Positions 46,120 to 59,299 of a stretch of DNA of 64,000 nucleotides are shown here, one piece after another. Source of the DNA: Escarpia spicata (taxonomy: Eukaryota > Annelida > Polychaeta > Sabellida > Siboglinidae); the NCBI GenBank assembly GCA_963995525.1, contig OZ023216.1, positions 42,853,859 to 42,917,858 of the forward strand, read 5' to 3'. Both the position numbers and the translations under genes were made by a program. The notes beneath the pieces are model-generated. The model made no database searches. It was not told the DNA's origin and was given only the letters and a program-made list of their open reading frames with translations. The first letter of the stretch is position 1. Each line of letters starts with the position of its first letter.

Positions 46120-49100
46120 GTAAGCTGAAAAGATTACTGAAGATCGACTAATTAGACCAGGGCACTGTCATTGACCAGCCGGACACCGGCTGTGGTCACT
46201 CGAGGCTCTAGAGTCTAGCCAGATAGTGTATTGTAATGACTTGCTCACGTGTTAATTACTTAATTACTCGCGTGCCAGTAGCTTGATTAGTGTTCAAGCC
46301 ACATGATCTAATGCTATTGTGTTGAATGGTTGAGGAATTATGTCTGATCATGTTATGGCTTATGCTATTCTTTTGCAAACATATTTACACACAAGTCCCA
46401 ACTGATATGTCTCCAGAGATAGTGTACTCGACCTAACTATCACGTAAGCAGCATGGATACAGGATCAACATTGGCCATGGCTACGTTGCCTCTGATCAAC
46501 TGAGTTTGCCTCCTTACATTACATACACAATAGCATCAGTGTCTTGTTAGAGGTGGGCATATATTGTAAAATATTGAAAATAAGTTGCCCGCATTGCAAA
46601 CTAAGTTGCCTTGCTTTAATATATATATAATATATATATTAGCTTCGTCCATGGTTCTTATGGTTATCCATTTGATTAAGCTAACAAGTTCATGTTATTT
46701 AGTTATCATTATGTGCACACTATACACACCATTCTCTAACTTCCATGAATGAATGAATGAATGAACGTTTATTCAACAACAACAACAACAACATAATACA
46801 TGCACAGTATGGTTTGCTGCTGCTGCTGCTGAAAGGACATATCTGAAGTCATAGACTTATGTGTTGCTATGCCCTACTCGAACTATGATTCCATTTAAAC
46901 ACATCTGTAAAATGTCACTGTTTGCAACCTTTAATAGTGGTCAATAGAGACTCGCTGCCTTGTCTTGTCTTGTACTGATGTTGTGTTTAATCTGCTATTG
47001 CTGTATACCCCCCCCCCCCCCAGTGCTCTAGTATTTCAGTTGTATAGTTTGCAAGATATTCACATTACAAGTATTTCTATAATGACAATGAGCTCTGTCA
47101 ATGTTACGATGGTTGAACTGTGCCAATGTTCATCAGGTAGTACCTGTTTCTAAGACATATATATTTAATTTAGAAATGTTCACCATTATATAATGACTAG
47201 CACACAAAAACAGGAAACACAAATAGAGCAGGGGTTATAAAGATGAATTATCAATTGACAGGACCAAGGTTTGAATCATCAGAGTGTTCCCATTTCTAAA
47301 TTTGGGACAGTTTTGTTTCTCCCCTCATTGCTTCAGTTCAGAGCAAGTGGCCACAAAACCTTGACATCAAGTCAACTTGTTCCACTGGAATTGTTACTTG
47401 CCCTGAAATCATTATTGCATGTTGTGCAATTTCCATGCATGTTAATACAAATTTAAATAAGCATGTTATTCTGTTGTACATACCATATGTCTAAGGTAGG
47501 AATAACTGTCTTTAGTATACGACAATAAGTTTTGTTAATGTTTACAAAACATTGCCCCCATGCTGCACACTGTGTGTGCATGTGTGCATGCATGCGTGCA
47601 TGTGTGCATGCATGTGAGTGCCTCGTGTAGCACACGCGGAAATTTGCCTGTCTACTTTCTAGAAAGAATTATTTTTCTAGTTGATAGTTATTTGCATTCT
47701 CCTGGTCTAAATTCTGCTCGTCATGTGGTTAAAAAAGCAGGTTTATGGTCTACTTTTGGTAACATTGCAAACATGTTGGTCACAAACAACCATGGACATT
47801 CAATGCATGATTTGACTTTTGTTTTCTGCATATGATAAGGCTGTCCCTGGTGAATACACCAATCTCAGATTACTGCTCATGTCTTAATTGGCATGCAAAA
47901 TCTACATCATTGTCGGTGCCATAGCATTTTAGTTACCATGTTTAAGGTATCACAATATACAACGTGTCAAAACTTCAGCAAACTCTTCTGCGTTTGATTG
48001 GGCAGTTGGTATGCTGACATAGCATAAATTCTACTTGCCCATTCGGGCAAGTGGTTGTCTATGCCATTTTAATTGCCCCGGGCAATTAAACAGAGCACAA
48101 ATAGTCTTTGCAAATAATTGCAGCATGACTGGATTAGTGAATGCTCCCTACAGGAGGAGAGATGAGGAGGCTGGAAGGAATAGGTCTGTTAGTGCTAGGA
48201 GGAGAAGTCAAGTGCAAATAATTTTGAATGATACTAATGAGTAAATATCATATGGTGATATAAAAGAACATCTTTTTAATGAATTAATATTGATTTCTCT
48301 TGCAATGTTTACCCAGGTATTAAGTTCAAGTTTTCAGGACCGTCTCAGCTGTTGTTCATAGTTACTGGCTGTATTGACATAGCTATATTATTGATGTGGA
48401 GTAACGTTGCAATGTACTCAGTGAACAAGGTGGCACGTAACAAGTCAGACAGCAGATTTGAATATTTGACATACATCAGTGGTATTGTCCACAAATATTC
48501 ATAGTTGCCATTTCCATGGCCAGAATTCATTAGTATCATAAACCATTGCCACGTGTTTACACTGCACACATAAATAACACAGTGGCCTATTCCAACTACA
48601 GTGGCAACACCTAGTGACAGGGCCTTGGATTAACACCTGTGCGAAAGCTCGTGGAATACTAATGCAACTGCTAGAAAATGATTACAGGTGCGCATATATG
48701 ATGTGTTTATTAAAAACACATGGCATTCTGGGAAGGGAACTAAATAGAACTAACTAATTATGCTTGCAAGAGTCTAGCCCTTTAAAAGGAAGAAGAACAA
48801 TGTTTTAGAAAGAATAACCAAATATATTCCAAGGGATCACACATAGATCTATGGGTATGTAAAGGGGTATTTTGGGGAGGGGCATGCATAGGTGTATGTT
48901 TTAAGGTTAAACATGTACATGTGTGCAGTTAGGAATATCTTGCAGGATAAACCTGTTTGTCTTCAATTATCTAGTCAGTAAATATTTTATAAACATGATA
49001 AACATGATTTCATACAGGCCAAATACCCATAAGACAGGCCTTAAAATGATACTGAATATACGTAGAGGTTTCCTAACCACATTTACTTCATGCAGGGGTT

Positions 49101-50170
49101 TTCTACTTTAACATCTTTTTAATCCTTGACTACATGTCATACTGCTGTAAAATCTATTTAACTCTTGTTTCAGTCGTCACAGATGCCCTCACCACCCTAA
49201 TGGGGTGATTCACAAGGGTGACAAGGTGTGTCTGCTGTCAGAGTACAAGAACAAGTACCCCGCCCATCCGATTGATCTACGAAAGAGCTGCAAGCCAGAG
49301 TACCAGCCCATACAGAGCGATGAACCACTCAACGACAAGACAACTAACAGGTAGAGGTTGCCATGACATCCACATCAACAAAGTCTCGGCGGCCATAGTC
49401 TGCAGATAAGCTGTCATGTCAATAGCCCGGCATACTGTAATGACAGTGCTAGGCCCCCAGTAAATTGGCTTGGGCTAATTAAGATTAATTTCTGTCTGAG
49501 ATTCAATGTGTGTAATTATATATTGCAGTTAGAAATTAATGGAGTGGGTGTGTGGGGGGGGTTATGGAGTGGGCGTGGTCGGTTAGTTTGATTTAATGGA
49601 CCGTGCAACTAGTGGAATGTGATGCGAGTGCTAGTCCTACTTATATATTCGCTGATCAGTTTTTATTGTTAGTTTGTATGTGTTTGTTTGTTTGTGTGTT
49701 TGTGTGTATGTATGTTGTGTGTATGCATGCATGCGCATGTCTAGTATTGTCTACAAGCATGTATGTATACGTGTATAAAGTGTATGGGTATACTTACATA
49801 TATACACATATTCTGTGAGTGCTGGTACTTTCTGAAGTAATTGCCTGATTAATCAAAAATAGTTCACGTACCCTGTGTGCTGTCAAATCCACAGACAGTT
49901 TACTGATTAAAATTAGGCAAACTTCTTTTACAAATATCACAACAAATTTCTTAGCCAACGGATCAAGCCAATTATATACCTCACAAAAATCCAACAATCT
50001 TATGAGCTAATAAAACAATGTTTTCACCACTGACCGTGTTTTACAGATCAGTTATTCTATATATATATATATATATACTGGTATATATATATATATATAC
50101 ATATATAGATACTGGTATATATATATATATATATATATAGAATAATTGATCTGTATACATATATATACTG

Positions 50171-50205
<35 letters not shown>

Positions 50206-50207
50206 CC

Positions 50208-50250
<43 letters not shown>

Positions 50251-53200
50251 CTATATATACAATACATGATCCTCAGCTTGTAATGTAGGAGTTCACTGGA
50301 TAATGCCACAAAGGCCAACCTATATTTAGCCTACCATGGCAGACCTATAGATTTCCTGTATGGACTATGGATTATGAGGGTCACATGACCGGGTCCTTGT
50401 GGGCATCTGTAACATCGCCAGCTTTCACCTGATGATGGAGTAATTAATAACCAAGTGCAGCTGATCAACATTACATAATTTTTGTTCTTGAACTTTTTCC
50501 CGCTGACCGCATCACTCTGCTGTTGCCAGTGATATGTCCCAATATAGTTAACATAATGCCAGTGGCTCCCTCTTTAGAGTGGTTCATCACTGAGCTCATC
50601 CACTATGTCCTGTGTGAATGGGAACATGTAATAATAAAGAATTACCTTTGTGTATATTTTTAATACATTATCAATTGGTAGATCAGAGGCCAATGGTCCA
50701 ACAGACCATAGAAAGAGACAGCTGTAGCGTGATTCCTGGGAAGAGATGCACCCAACATGATCCGACATTGTAATTAGCCTGATTAAGTTGATTAACAACA
50801 GTTACAGTAGTTTTGCATTTTATATGTCACTGATGCAGATTTTAGGAGGAATTCTCATAATCGCACTGTGTCAACAGTATTAAAAAATGAATGGTTTTTT
50901 GAAAGTTTCAAATGAAACACATCTACTTCCCATTTCACATTGGTCCATAAGAAAAGAGCTGAAATACTGATCAGTCTTTTTTATGTACCCAACCTATACA
51001 CCTGCCGGGGGTAGTACTGTTTTGACTTAATCAATCAAGTTGCTCTTACAACTGCTGTTTCATAAATTATGTATACATATATTCCTTTACCACATATATA
51101 AATTGACAGTGTAATTCTAAAAGTAAAAGGACTCATTTACATGTGGATTTTATGTTGTGTGTTTGTGTGTGCGCGTGTAGTTATGTTGTATGTGCATGCA
51201 TGCATATTTGTGTGCATTCTTGTGCAGCTATGTTTGTGAATGCATGCATGTCATAATCAATTAAATATTTTACTGCAAAATCTTATACACACATTTAGTT
51301 TCCGATTGTAATAATGACATAGTTAATTACAATTTAAATCAAACTACTCGGTATACCTCGGAGTTTGATGCAGTTGCTTGTCTTTTTGCACCTGCAGAAC
51401 GGACTATGTGCGTCACCCTGTTGGCAAGCCGTTCCTTCACATGGCTGACCCCTACCGACGACCTGACGGTGACATGGATCACATGACCAGTTACAAGAAA
51501 GATTATATCCGTGAGTTTTGTACTATTTGTGTCTGACAGTGAGTAGCAATTTTGCTTGCTGGGTCATGTCAAACTAAAAATAGACAGATCCAAGGTTTAA
51601 ATCCATTGAGAAGAATTTATTTTTTAAATATTGCTCACTTCGTTCAGCTATGTTTATTCACCTGCCTTAGACATTGGAAGAATTACAAAGAAGCTTGCAA
51701 ATTGCAACTGTGGTATTGCTGAATAATTCGAATGAACAGGATTGCCATGATATGAAATTAAGTGTAAGGCGCATTCAACTGTCACAATGACGGGATACTG
51801 CACAGCATGACATCATATTTTTAGTTAATTCAAATTTGCCATGTGTTAAATAACATAAACCATGCAATCTTTCAGTGTTCCTTTGAGCAGGATAATATTT
51901 TTTATTCAGCAGGTTGTTCTGTAGCATTGCAACAATGTATATTGAGAAAAAGCAATTAATTTCTGAGACATTTTCTGGTATGTTTCTTGCAGCGAAACCG
52001 ATCCAACCAACTAAGGCAGTCAGACGAGACACACAGAGAAAAGTGTCAGGAAAGTTTGAAGGCGAACCAACTTACAAAAGTAAGTTCTTCTTTTCTGTTT
52101 GAAATTCGTGCGTCAACAACAGTCTGTGAGATGTTATGTCAGGTATTGTGAGCAGGCATGCAATTAAATAAGCATTCTGGGAGATTCTGGGTAAAATTAT
52201 ATTTTCTGCATATGTTATCACTGGTTCCTTTTCACCTTATAATGTGACACTAATTTTGAAACTAACTTCACCTTCTTCTAGTCATCAGTGTGACAGTTAT
52301 TCACAGCACTTCCCTATTGGTGTCTTCTTCTATATCTATATATTAAGTCACAAGAACCAGAAGGTCTTTACACCAGTATGAGGACATGTGCGAAAGCACT
52401 GCAGGAACTTTAGATGAGTCTGCCTGATCTAATTTTAAACGTATCTAAAACTGTTTCAGATAGTCCTTTCCAGTTCTTTATAGTTCTGTTAAATAATTGT
52501 GAACACAAACCTTCTTGCACAGCTTTTTTAGGTCCAGTTACCTATATTCAGGTGTGAGTAGTTTAGGATAAGTCACTGTGTATCCTTGTCTTCGCCCATG
52601 CTTTGGCTGCCAAGTGACAAGGTCACTCACGGCCTCGCCCCTTTTTTACTTCTAGACCACATCCCTGATCATGTCTGTAACATCTTTGGTGTTTCCATGT
52701 GCAGTTCTCGGTTCCATCACATAGCTATCTCCAGAGATGCAGAATTCGAGTAACTAAAGATAAGTTGTAAATAAAATCTGGTCTACACAGGTGATATGTG
52801 ATTATGAACATAGCCACTAGAACTGCGGGGCTGGATATGGACCCACTATTTTGGACAAGGAGCAGTACATTTAGCCCCCCAGTATTTTGGCAATGGAGGT
52901 CTTTTGGTGGGCCTTGATGGGGGTGCAACTGATGGGTTTTGGTGAACCTCAGCCCTTCTACTATTCACTACATTCCTTCGCCTATAGTGACACTCACTAG
53001 AGGAACCGGGAACTATGTATTTTAATGTTAGATTCTGAAGAAAAAGATCTGATCTTTGAGCAAACAAATGGATCCTGTGATCAGAATTTTCCTAAAGTGT
53101 CCTAAGGTGTCCTTTCTTGGTAGACAAGCAAACCAGAGAACACACTACAGCCTCAATCGGTCATTCTTTTCCTTTACCAACCGTGTTACATACCTATAAT

Positions 53201-54973
53201 AAGTTCCTAAGATTTCTTGATCTAAGAGAACTTAACAGAATTCTTTAGAAGTTTCCGGCAGCACATTTATCTTCTCTGTATATTGGCATCCAATGCATCT
53301 GTAGACGAGCCGTGCGAGAGAAATGAATCCACATCTGCTACAGTCAGTTAACTCTTGTTATTTTAGGTGATTACAGGAAGTGGTCCCTGCAACACACTGA
53401 CAAGATCACCCACGACCCTGGGTATCAGGCCCCCACCGACCCCTTCAAGGGGGCGTCGAGCTACAACACCGACTACCTGCCCCACAAGCAGGCCGTGCGC
53501 TCCAGCATGAAGCCGATGGAGCAACAACGGGATGCGGGCCCGTTCGATGGCCAGACGGGATATCGACAGGAGTATGTGAAGCACCTTCTCCCTCGCAGGG
53601 AAGCCAAGGAACCACCGAAATGGGCGCCAAACAAGGTGCCGCTCGATGGCATGTCGAACTACCGGAAGGACTACACGGCGAAACAAGGAGAGAAGATGCC
53701 GAGCTGTAAACCAGAGGGTGGGGCGTATCAGTCGGATGCGCCGTTCGAAGACGGGACGACGCAGCGGATGGACTACAAGAGATGGCCGGTTGACCGCCCG
53801 CACCTGAGGGAACAGGCTGCCTACACCAAGCCAGAGGGAGCCGTCGATTACCATACGACGACGCACACTGACTACAACCGCAAACCGATCGCGCCGACTA
53901 AGGCGAAACGCCCCAACTCGAGACGAGGAGTCCCGGGCAAGTTCGACGGTAGCACCAACTACAAGCACGACTTCCGCAAGTGGCCCATCAAGCCGGTGAA
54001 GCAGCAGGCGCGCAACGACTACCTGCCTCCAGACGCCCCGTTCGAGGGCCGGTCGAACTACACCGACAACTACCATCGACACCCGCAGGCTGTGCGCGAG
54101 AGTATGAAGCCGAACGAGGCGACGCAGCTAAGCAACCAGCCGTTCGACGGGCGCACGGGCTACCGAGACGAGTACGTGAAGCACCCGTTTGAAGAACGCG
54201 CCAGGAGAGAAGCACCGAAGTGGCAGCCGAACGCCGCGAAGCTGGACGGCATGACGAACTACGCGAAGGACTACACCCCGAAGGACATGGAGAAGCAGCC
54301 GAGTTGCCGCCCGGACAACGCGGCGTACCAGTCGGACGCCCCGTTCGACGCGGGAACCACAAACAGGGACGACTACGTCAAGTGGCCGCTTAACAAGCCT
54401 CCCATCCACGAGCCAGATCGCTACACGAAGCCGGCCGGCGATATGGAGTTCAACACGACCACCAACACGGACTTCAACAGGAAGCCGATCGTCATGGTAT
54501 CGGCGAAACGACCGACGGGAAGGATGGGTAAACCGGGCAAGTTCGACGGCAGGACCAACTACTCGCAGGACTTCCGCAAGTGGTCGTTAGAAGACCGTCC
54601 GAAGGCGATGATGCAGCCGGAGTATATGCCACCGGATGCCCCGTTCGTCGGCTCCACCAACTACCACGACAACTACCACGCGCACCAGCAGCAGCCGCCG
54701 AAGAGCATGAGGCCGAACGACGCGGGACACGTTAGCGACGCTCCGTTCGAGGGTGGCACAGAGTACAGACAGGAGTACGTGAAGAAGGCGATGCAGCCGT
54801 GTCCGGCCGGTATCCTCGACACGGAGCGGACGCAGTACGTGTACACAGATCAAGACCGCACAGGCCACAAGTGGTACAAGCCGCTCACGGCAAGCGCGGC
54901 CGACATGCAGATGAGAAACAAGATGGGTAGCGCCAGTATGAACAGACAACTAACGTCTCTCTCGGTAGCGTAA
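46082..54973 (+). CDS. Stabiliser of axonemal microtubules (SAXO1/SAXO2 type), 5 coding exons, 673 aa
   Basis: Exons: 46082-46119, 49174-49350, 51398-51510, 51993-52079, 53367-54973; all phases agree and the total is 2022 nt. The N-terminus [20 protein letters not shown] carries the Cys cluster (C5, C7, C10, C12, C17) typical of SAXO1/2, followed by [13 protein letters not shown]. The rest is about 17 Mn-type modules. Exon 5 encodes a super-repeat of exactly 200 residues: DYRKWSL (140), DFRKWPI (340) and DFRKWSL (540). Family knowledge: SAXO proteins bind and stabilise axonemal, centriolar and basal-body microtubules through Mn modules and the Cys-rich start. Exon 5 is far more GC-rich than its surroundings. 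The gene is head-to-head with EFL1, as I recall for human SAXO2, which favours a SAXO2 name, but the protein alone does not separate SAXO1 from SAXO2. Confidence 0.94.
48031..48090. repeat. Two adjacent short palindromes
   Basis: ACTTGCCC-ATTC-GGGCAAGT (48031-48050) and TTTAATTGCCC-C-GGGCAATTAAA (48068-48090). Both have perfect stems and a shared TTGCCC core. They lie in SAXO intron 1. Confidence 0.8.
49174..49350 (+). CDS. SAXO exon 2
   Basis: Residues 13-71. [11 protein letters not shown] completes the Cys cluster; [18 protein letters not shown] and KTTNR begin the Mn modules. Acceptor TTTCAG, donor ACAG/GTAGAG. Confidence 0.94.
49470..51397. other. SAXO intron 2, repeats only
   Basis: GT-rich stretches (49676-49800, 51150-51210), the AT hairpin zone at 50045-50250, and a piece near 50680 shared with 6362. 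No exons seen. Confidence 0.6.
50045..50250. repeat. (TA)n array with nested inverted repeats
   Basis: CAGATCAGTTATTCTATATA (from 50046) is inverted as TATATAGAATAATTGATCTG (to about 50153). Inside and after it the word TACTGGTATATA / TACCGGTATATA occurs several times between TA runs. Confidence 0.9.
51398..51510 (+). CDS. SAXO exon 3
   Basis: Residues 72-109, [14 protein letters not shown] and [14 protein letters not shown]. Acceptor CCTGCAG, donor ATCC/GTGAGT. Confidence 0.94.
51993..52079 (+). CDS. SAXO exon 4
   Basis: Residues 110-138, [11 protein letters not shown] and [11 protein letters not shown]. Acceptor TTGCAG, donor AAAA/GTAAGT. Confidence 0.93.
52130..53366. other. SAXO intron 4, no feature recognised
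   Basis: Some short ORFs (for example minus 52725-52928), but none recognisable as host or transposon protein. Confidence 0.5.
53367..54973 (+). CDS. SAXO exon 5 (1.6 kb, super-repeat exon)
   Basis: Residues 139-673 and TAA. It contains two full 200-residue super-repeats and half of a third, then a short non-repetitive tail ending SLSVA. Its G/C-rich third positions create a long antisense frame (53363-54082) that is not a gene. Confidence 0.97.
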
Positions 54974-57055
54974 TCACGCCCTCTGTATAGATCACGTGGG
55001 TAGCGCAGGCAAATAGCGAGACTCGAGTAGACGTAACATTTTCCATTGTTGCTACACTGCTGTTAAATGATCTGTACAATTCGTAGTTTCGTAGCTAGCG
55101 ATCGACACATTAACGTGGCAACCTAATGTTTATTTTTGACACTTTAGCACCATGGCGCACGCGACGTGTAGAAATTGTTGCGTTTCAGTTTGCGAGTGTC
55201 CGCTTTTAAAATTACAGCTTTGTAGCAAACTTCATGAATGACATATCAAATTGGTTTCGTCATACGTTCTGTGCTGCTTAGAAAAATGTCTAGCTTTTCA
55301 CGTAGGGGGTGTGACGTCATTGTACATAGAAACAAACGGGCTGCTACAGCGCGTGCCTGGTCACGTTCAGATGCGCACATTTGCATACAAGTGAGGTGAT
55401 ATGCTGTGGAATTGCGTACACATTGTTATTGCGACTGTCAGTACTGGCAACAGACACACCTATGTCGTTAATGAAAAATGCAGAAAAAAAAACTAATTTT
55501 GTAGGAAATGACGAGCTATGTATATAAAAAGAAACAAATTATGAAAGTAAGGAAACAACAATTACTTATTATTTAATGACGCTGTTAATGTTATATTGAT
55601 ATGTATATTCATGGGATTTGAGAAAGATTCACATGTCGGATACCTAGAGTAGCGTCAATGTGAATGTTATGATTGTCCACTTACCTGTATAGCCTACCGC
55701 CAGGTGTCTGGCACTGGTAGTTCACACGTTAACACGTTATTCACGCAGAAATGGCGAGACTTTGGCAGCGCAGATGCCGTGCGATAAATGAACTTAGTGT
55801 GATTCTGTCAGCGATAAAATCATGAAACGCATATAGACATATCCCAGCTGGTGAACCAGTGCAATTTGTTTATGTTGTTATATTTAGAAATGCGTTTATT
55901 ATCGATATTTGCCTGTGATATAGAAGTAGCCAATGTCGATGCGCGGTTGGCTATCTTTGTTGGCATTGGTCTAATATTGAAATAAATTGAACTGGCTTAA
56001 ATTATGTTGGTTTGTCGGTTCTTGACCAGCTATTCGTGACGTCAGCGCGTGTCTGTTGTAGATGCGTTCGATTCGCGATACTCAACGACACAGTGGCATC
56101 TATGTTCCGAACATGTTTCAGAATACTCGAAGCAATTTAATATCTACTGATGTGTGATCAAAAATCCATTTAGATGATGTTAGTGTTACACTTATCCTAG
56201 GAAGGGTTCCATCGCATCCGCCTACACCCAGTAGTCTTGTATATCCTGGCTAGCATTTCTTGACGTCGTATGAGTAAGGGACGATCTCAAAACGTCGATG
56301 TCTGATATCAGGCGAAATTACTTTCTATTGGCGTAAGCCCCCACCCACATCCCCCAGACTAAAGTTTGTAATTTATATGATGATGCCAATATATTAACAG
56401 TACCGGTCCGAAGCGTAAAATCTCGATCTTCGCGCCAGACATTACTGCCTCTGACCTCCCCTCCCTCCTCTAAACGAAAGTAAATTCGTGTGATATAAGA
56501 CACCGACAGTCTGAGATGATCCTCAAATCTTGTGTCGTTTTGTGTATTCATTTGTTTAGTGACTGCAAAGAACACGTACTTCAGACACTCTGTTACCTAG
56601 AATTCCCAGGAGCTTAGTCGAACGGGAGGGAAATCGATTTGGCGCATATTTATGAATAATGAAATGGTTTCGCAATAATTCATCCCACAAGCCAACATTT
56701 GTCCCGTATCATACGACCGCCATGATACTATTGCAGTGCTCTCTGAATAAGTCACCACGAACAGGCCCGTAATATATATATATATAATATTCCTAACGAC
56801 AACATACGCTGATCATATATGTATATAGGGCCGCGCTAGGAAGGCCGATGTTTTTAAGCAGACCAAGTTATTATATATTCGCCTTCACGACCAATAATGA
56901 TGTGAATGATGTCACAAATAAACGGCAAACATATTGCTGCATATACAAAAATAGCAACTGTAACGACATTCAACGTTCACATAATAGGTTCTTTAATGGC
57001 ACGATATGTGAACATGATTGCTTTTGATTGAAATCAGTAGGGATATTACAATTAA
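54974..57055. other. SAXO 3' UTR and intergenic sequence
   Basis: Probable 3' UTR up to about 56000. Beyond it only short ORFs and a small TA run at about 56773. Confidence 0.5.
55981..55986 (+). terminator. Candidate SAXO polyadenylation signal
   Basis: AATAAA about 1 kb after the SAXO stop codon. It is the first canonical hexamer I see on this strand. Confidence 0.45.
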
Positions 57056-57059
57056 TGTG

Positions 57060-57490
57060 CAGCAGAAGGGGTGGAAACGGTCTGCAAACTAATTCACCGT
57101 TTGACTGACATCAACAGGAACATCATAATGGATGTCCATCAGTGCAAGCGAGGAGAGACGTTCTTGACCCATACCGGCCTGCACAAAGGTGTTCATGCGT
57201 CGTAGAGCGCTGCATGTCACTTCTTTCGCATGACGGTACGGGGAGTGTACAGGCCAATTGCACTAGCACATAGATATTGGGAATGATTCTCGCTGGCATT
57301 CCTTGATTGCCTTTGCACACCTGTTTGGGCAGTCCTTTGGCTCTTTGCCGCGATAGCGCTGCTCCCATCGATGCAACTCTTCTGGTAGCACGCTCGGAGA
57401 TGTCAGATCACCTTTGTACACAGCCAATGCTTCTGCAAGTTCAGGTTTCTGCTGGGACCAGACCATGGAGTGAAGTACTTGGATACTGCT
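57060..57490 (-). mobile_element. hAT-type transposase C-terminal relic
   Basis: The minus-strand translation gives PSVLPEELHRWEQRYRGKEP, then IPNIYVLVQLACTLPVPSCE, and after a shift SALRRMNTF, MGQERLSSLALMDIHY. This is the hAT C-terminal dimerisation region as in the THAP/PRKRIR-like group. At least two frameshifts and a stop break it. No N-terminal part was found next to it. Confidence 0.82.
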
Positions 57491-57499
57491 GAAAATATA

Positions 57500-58029
57500 T
57501 TATGTGAAGGCCATTTAACTAAATACTAAATAGTCCTACCATGACAATTTAAGGAAATAACAAAATTAGTACAAACGCAATACTTATTTTAAGACTTTTT
57601 AATTATTTTGAATATCTTAAAGATTAATAACTCTATTTAACACATATCTCATTTGATGATACAAGAACCAACTTAATCCAACCCATTTCACACTATCATA
57701 CTTATTCATAGCTATTAACATTGTCAGCACACACACGCACAGGCGCACACATATGCGCAATCCATTTCAAAGAGGACCGAATAAGTGTCCGCGAACATCA
57801 GCCGTCAAGTGCTTACGCAGTAAAATGGTAATTACTTCAAGACAATGCATACTTGGCGAAAAAGGAGTCAATGCGTTGACCACATTTCTTTCGTTTCGTT
57901 TTTGTTTTAAAATTGCGCGGACGTTGTCTTTTCGCTAGATGGCAGAACGATGGCACCATCTGGGGAAGAGACAGTCTTCGGGGAGCGGAGTGCTTTTGGC
58001 GTTCGTACATTTCGATATCCAGGTTTTTT
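57500..58029. other. No feature recognised
   Basis: AT-rich, with a short CA-rich stretch at 57728-57760. Confidence 0.5.
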
Positions 58030-58745
58030 TAGGAGTAGGTTCATCAAAATGAAGTTAGTCCGAACACCATTCCTCTTATTTGCACGTTTGGATTTGGAAT
58101 TTCACTATACAGCTTAAGACAATTAATGATAGCCATGTAGCTGGTTCAGCTGGAAAATTAAAGTTACTATATTTGCAGGTTTTAATTATGACATTCTAAG
58201 TACATTTCACTGAACAATTAAAGTGATTATTGATTACTATGCAGTTAGTTTAGCGGCAAACGGAGGTCCCAAGAAGGGTTTGAGCGGGGGGGGGTTCGTT
58301 TTCGGAGCGAGTTCGGGAAAATAAGATTAGTCCGTATCCCCCCCCCCCAAAAAAAAGTGGTAATATTTGCAGGTTTTAATTCGGTGACAATTTTCATTGA
58401 ACAGCTAAACGTAATTACTGATTGCTATGCAGCAGGTTTCTAAAGCGGAACACGGAGGTGGGTATGAGGGTCCTACCGGGGGGGTTGTTGTTTTCGGAGG
58501 TGGTTCGTAAAAGTGGGATTAATCCGAACCCCACCCAAAAAAAAAAACATGTATCATATTTACAAGTATTAATTCTGTACACATATCACTGAACTGCTAA
58601 AAGTAATTATTGATTGCTATGCAGCTGGTTTAGCGACAAAATGGGGGTGGGTGAGGGTATAGGCGAGAGTTCGAGGGGGGCTCGTTTTTTAAGGGGGGTT
58701 CGTAAAAAGGAGTCCCGAACTCCAACCCCTGGTTACGGACTTGAC
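58030..58745. repeat. Three-to-four-copy tandem repeat, about 200-bp unit with G runs
   Basis: The order TTTGCAGGTTTTAATT, TTCATTGAACAGCTAA, ATTGCTATGCAGC, GGTTCGTAAAA, C/G runs recurs with about 200-bp spacing. The last unit ends CCCCTGGTTACGGACTTG, like the right end of the TIR element at 60314. Confidence 0.75.
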
Positions 58746-58976
58746 GAGGCTGGTGACATAGTTCTACAAAAGGCCACTTCTCGCACGGGATACGTTTGGC
58801 CCGTTACACCGGCGACCATCTTCTGGATGTGAGTGAACTTTATACAATGTTTGCAGATTGCGTCGAATCGGCTTCGAGAAAACTACTCGACAAAACAGCC
58901 GAATTCCTGACGGCGTTGTCGCCTAGATTGCCTAGACGCCGGCAGGTAGCACTACCCGGGGAACCTTCACAACAAC

Positions 58977-59290
58977 GCGGGGGGTAAGACGACATTTAGT
59001 GTCCGTCCGTCCGCCAATACCGAGTTAAAGGATGCCCTTGAAAATAGCGTTTTTGATGTGATGTGTGAATTTATTTCGAGAACTTCTACACGGGACATGT
59101 TGGTCGAGAGAATACTAAATGTACTACTGCATTAGGTCTTTCACGCAGTAGCAATAATTATGCACTAGTCGCTCGCGTATTCGCAGTGGCTGATTTGCAG
59201 AACGCACCAATATTTCTAAACCCGTCACCATATTGGGAAGACATGGAGGGTTATCAGGTTTCTGAAAAACGAGGTATGAGAATTTCACGA
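58977..59290 (-). mobile_element. Diverged copy of the 433-bp TIR element
   Basis: GGGTAAGACGACATTTAGTG at 58981, CCTTGAAAATAGCGT, TACTACTGCATTAGGTCTTT and AGAACGCACCAATATTTC are the reverse complement of 32560-32844. The other end was not found. Confidence 0.75.
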
Positions 59291-59299
59291 ATTGTCCAC

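Noticed and set aside
45920..46510. RFX X-box near SAXO
   Set aside because: GTTGCC words occur (45922, 46488) but no good second half-site follows at the right distance.
49603..49818. 71-codon Cys-rich frame
   Set aside because: Arises from GT-rich simple sequence in SAXO intron 2.
53363..54409. Antisense frames of 93 to 239 codons over SAXO exon 5
   Set aside because: They are shadows of the GC-rich, repetitive sense exon, whose protein is clearly SAXO. The same applies to minus frames over 28364-29071.
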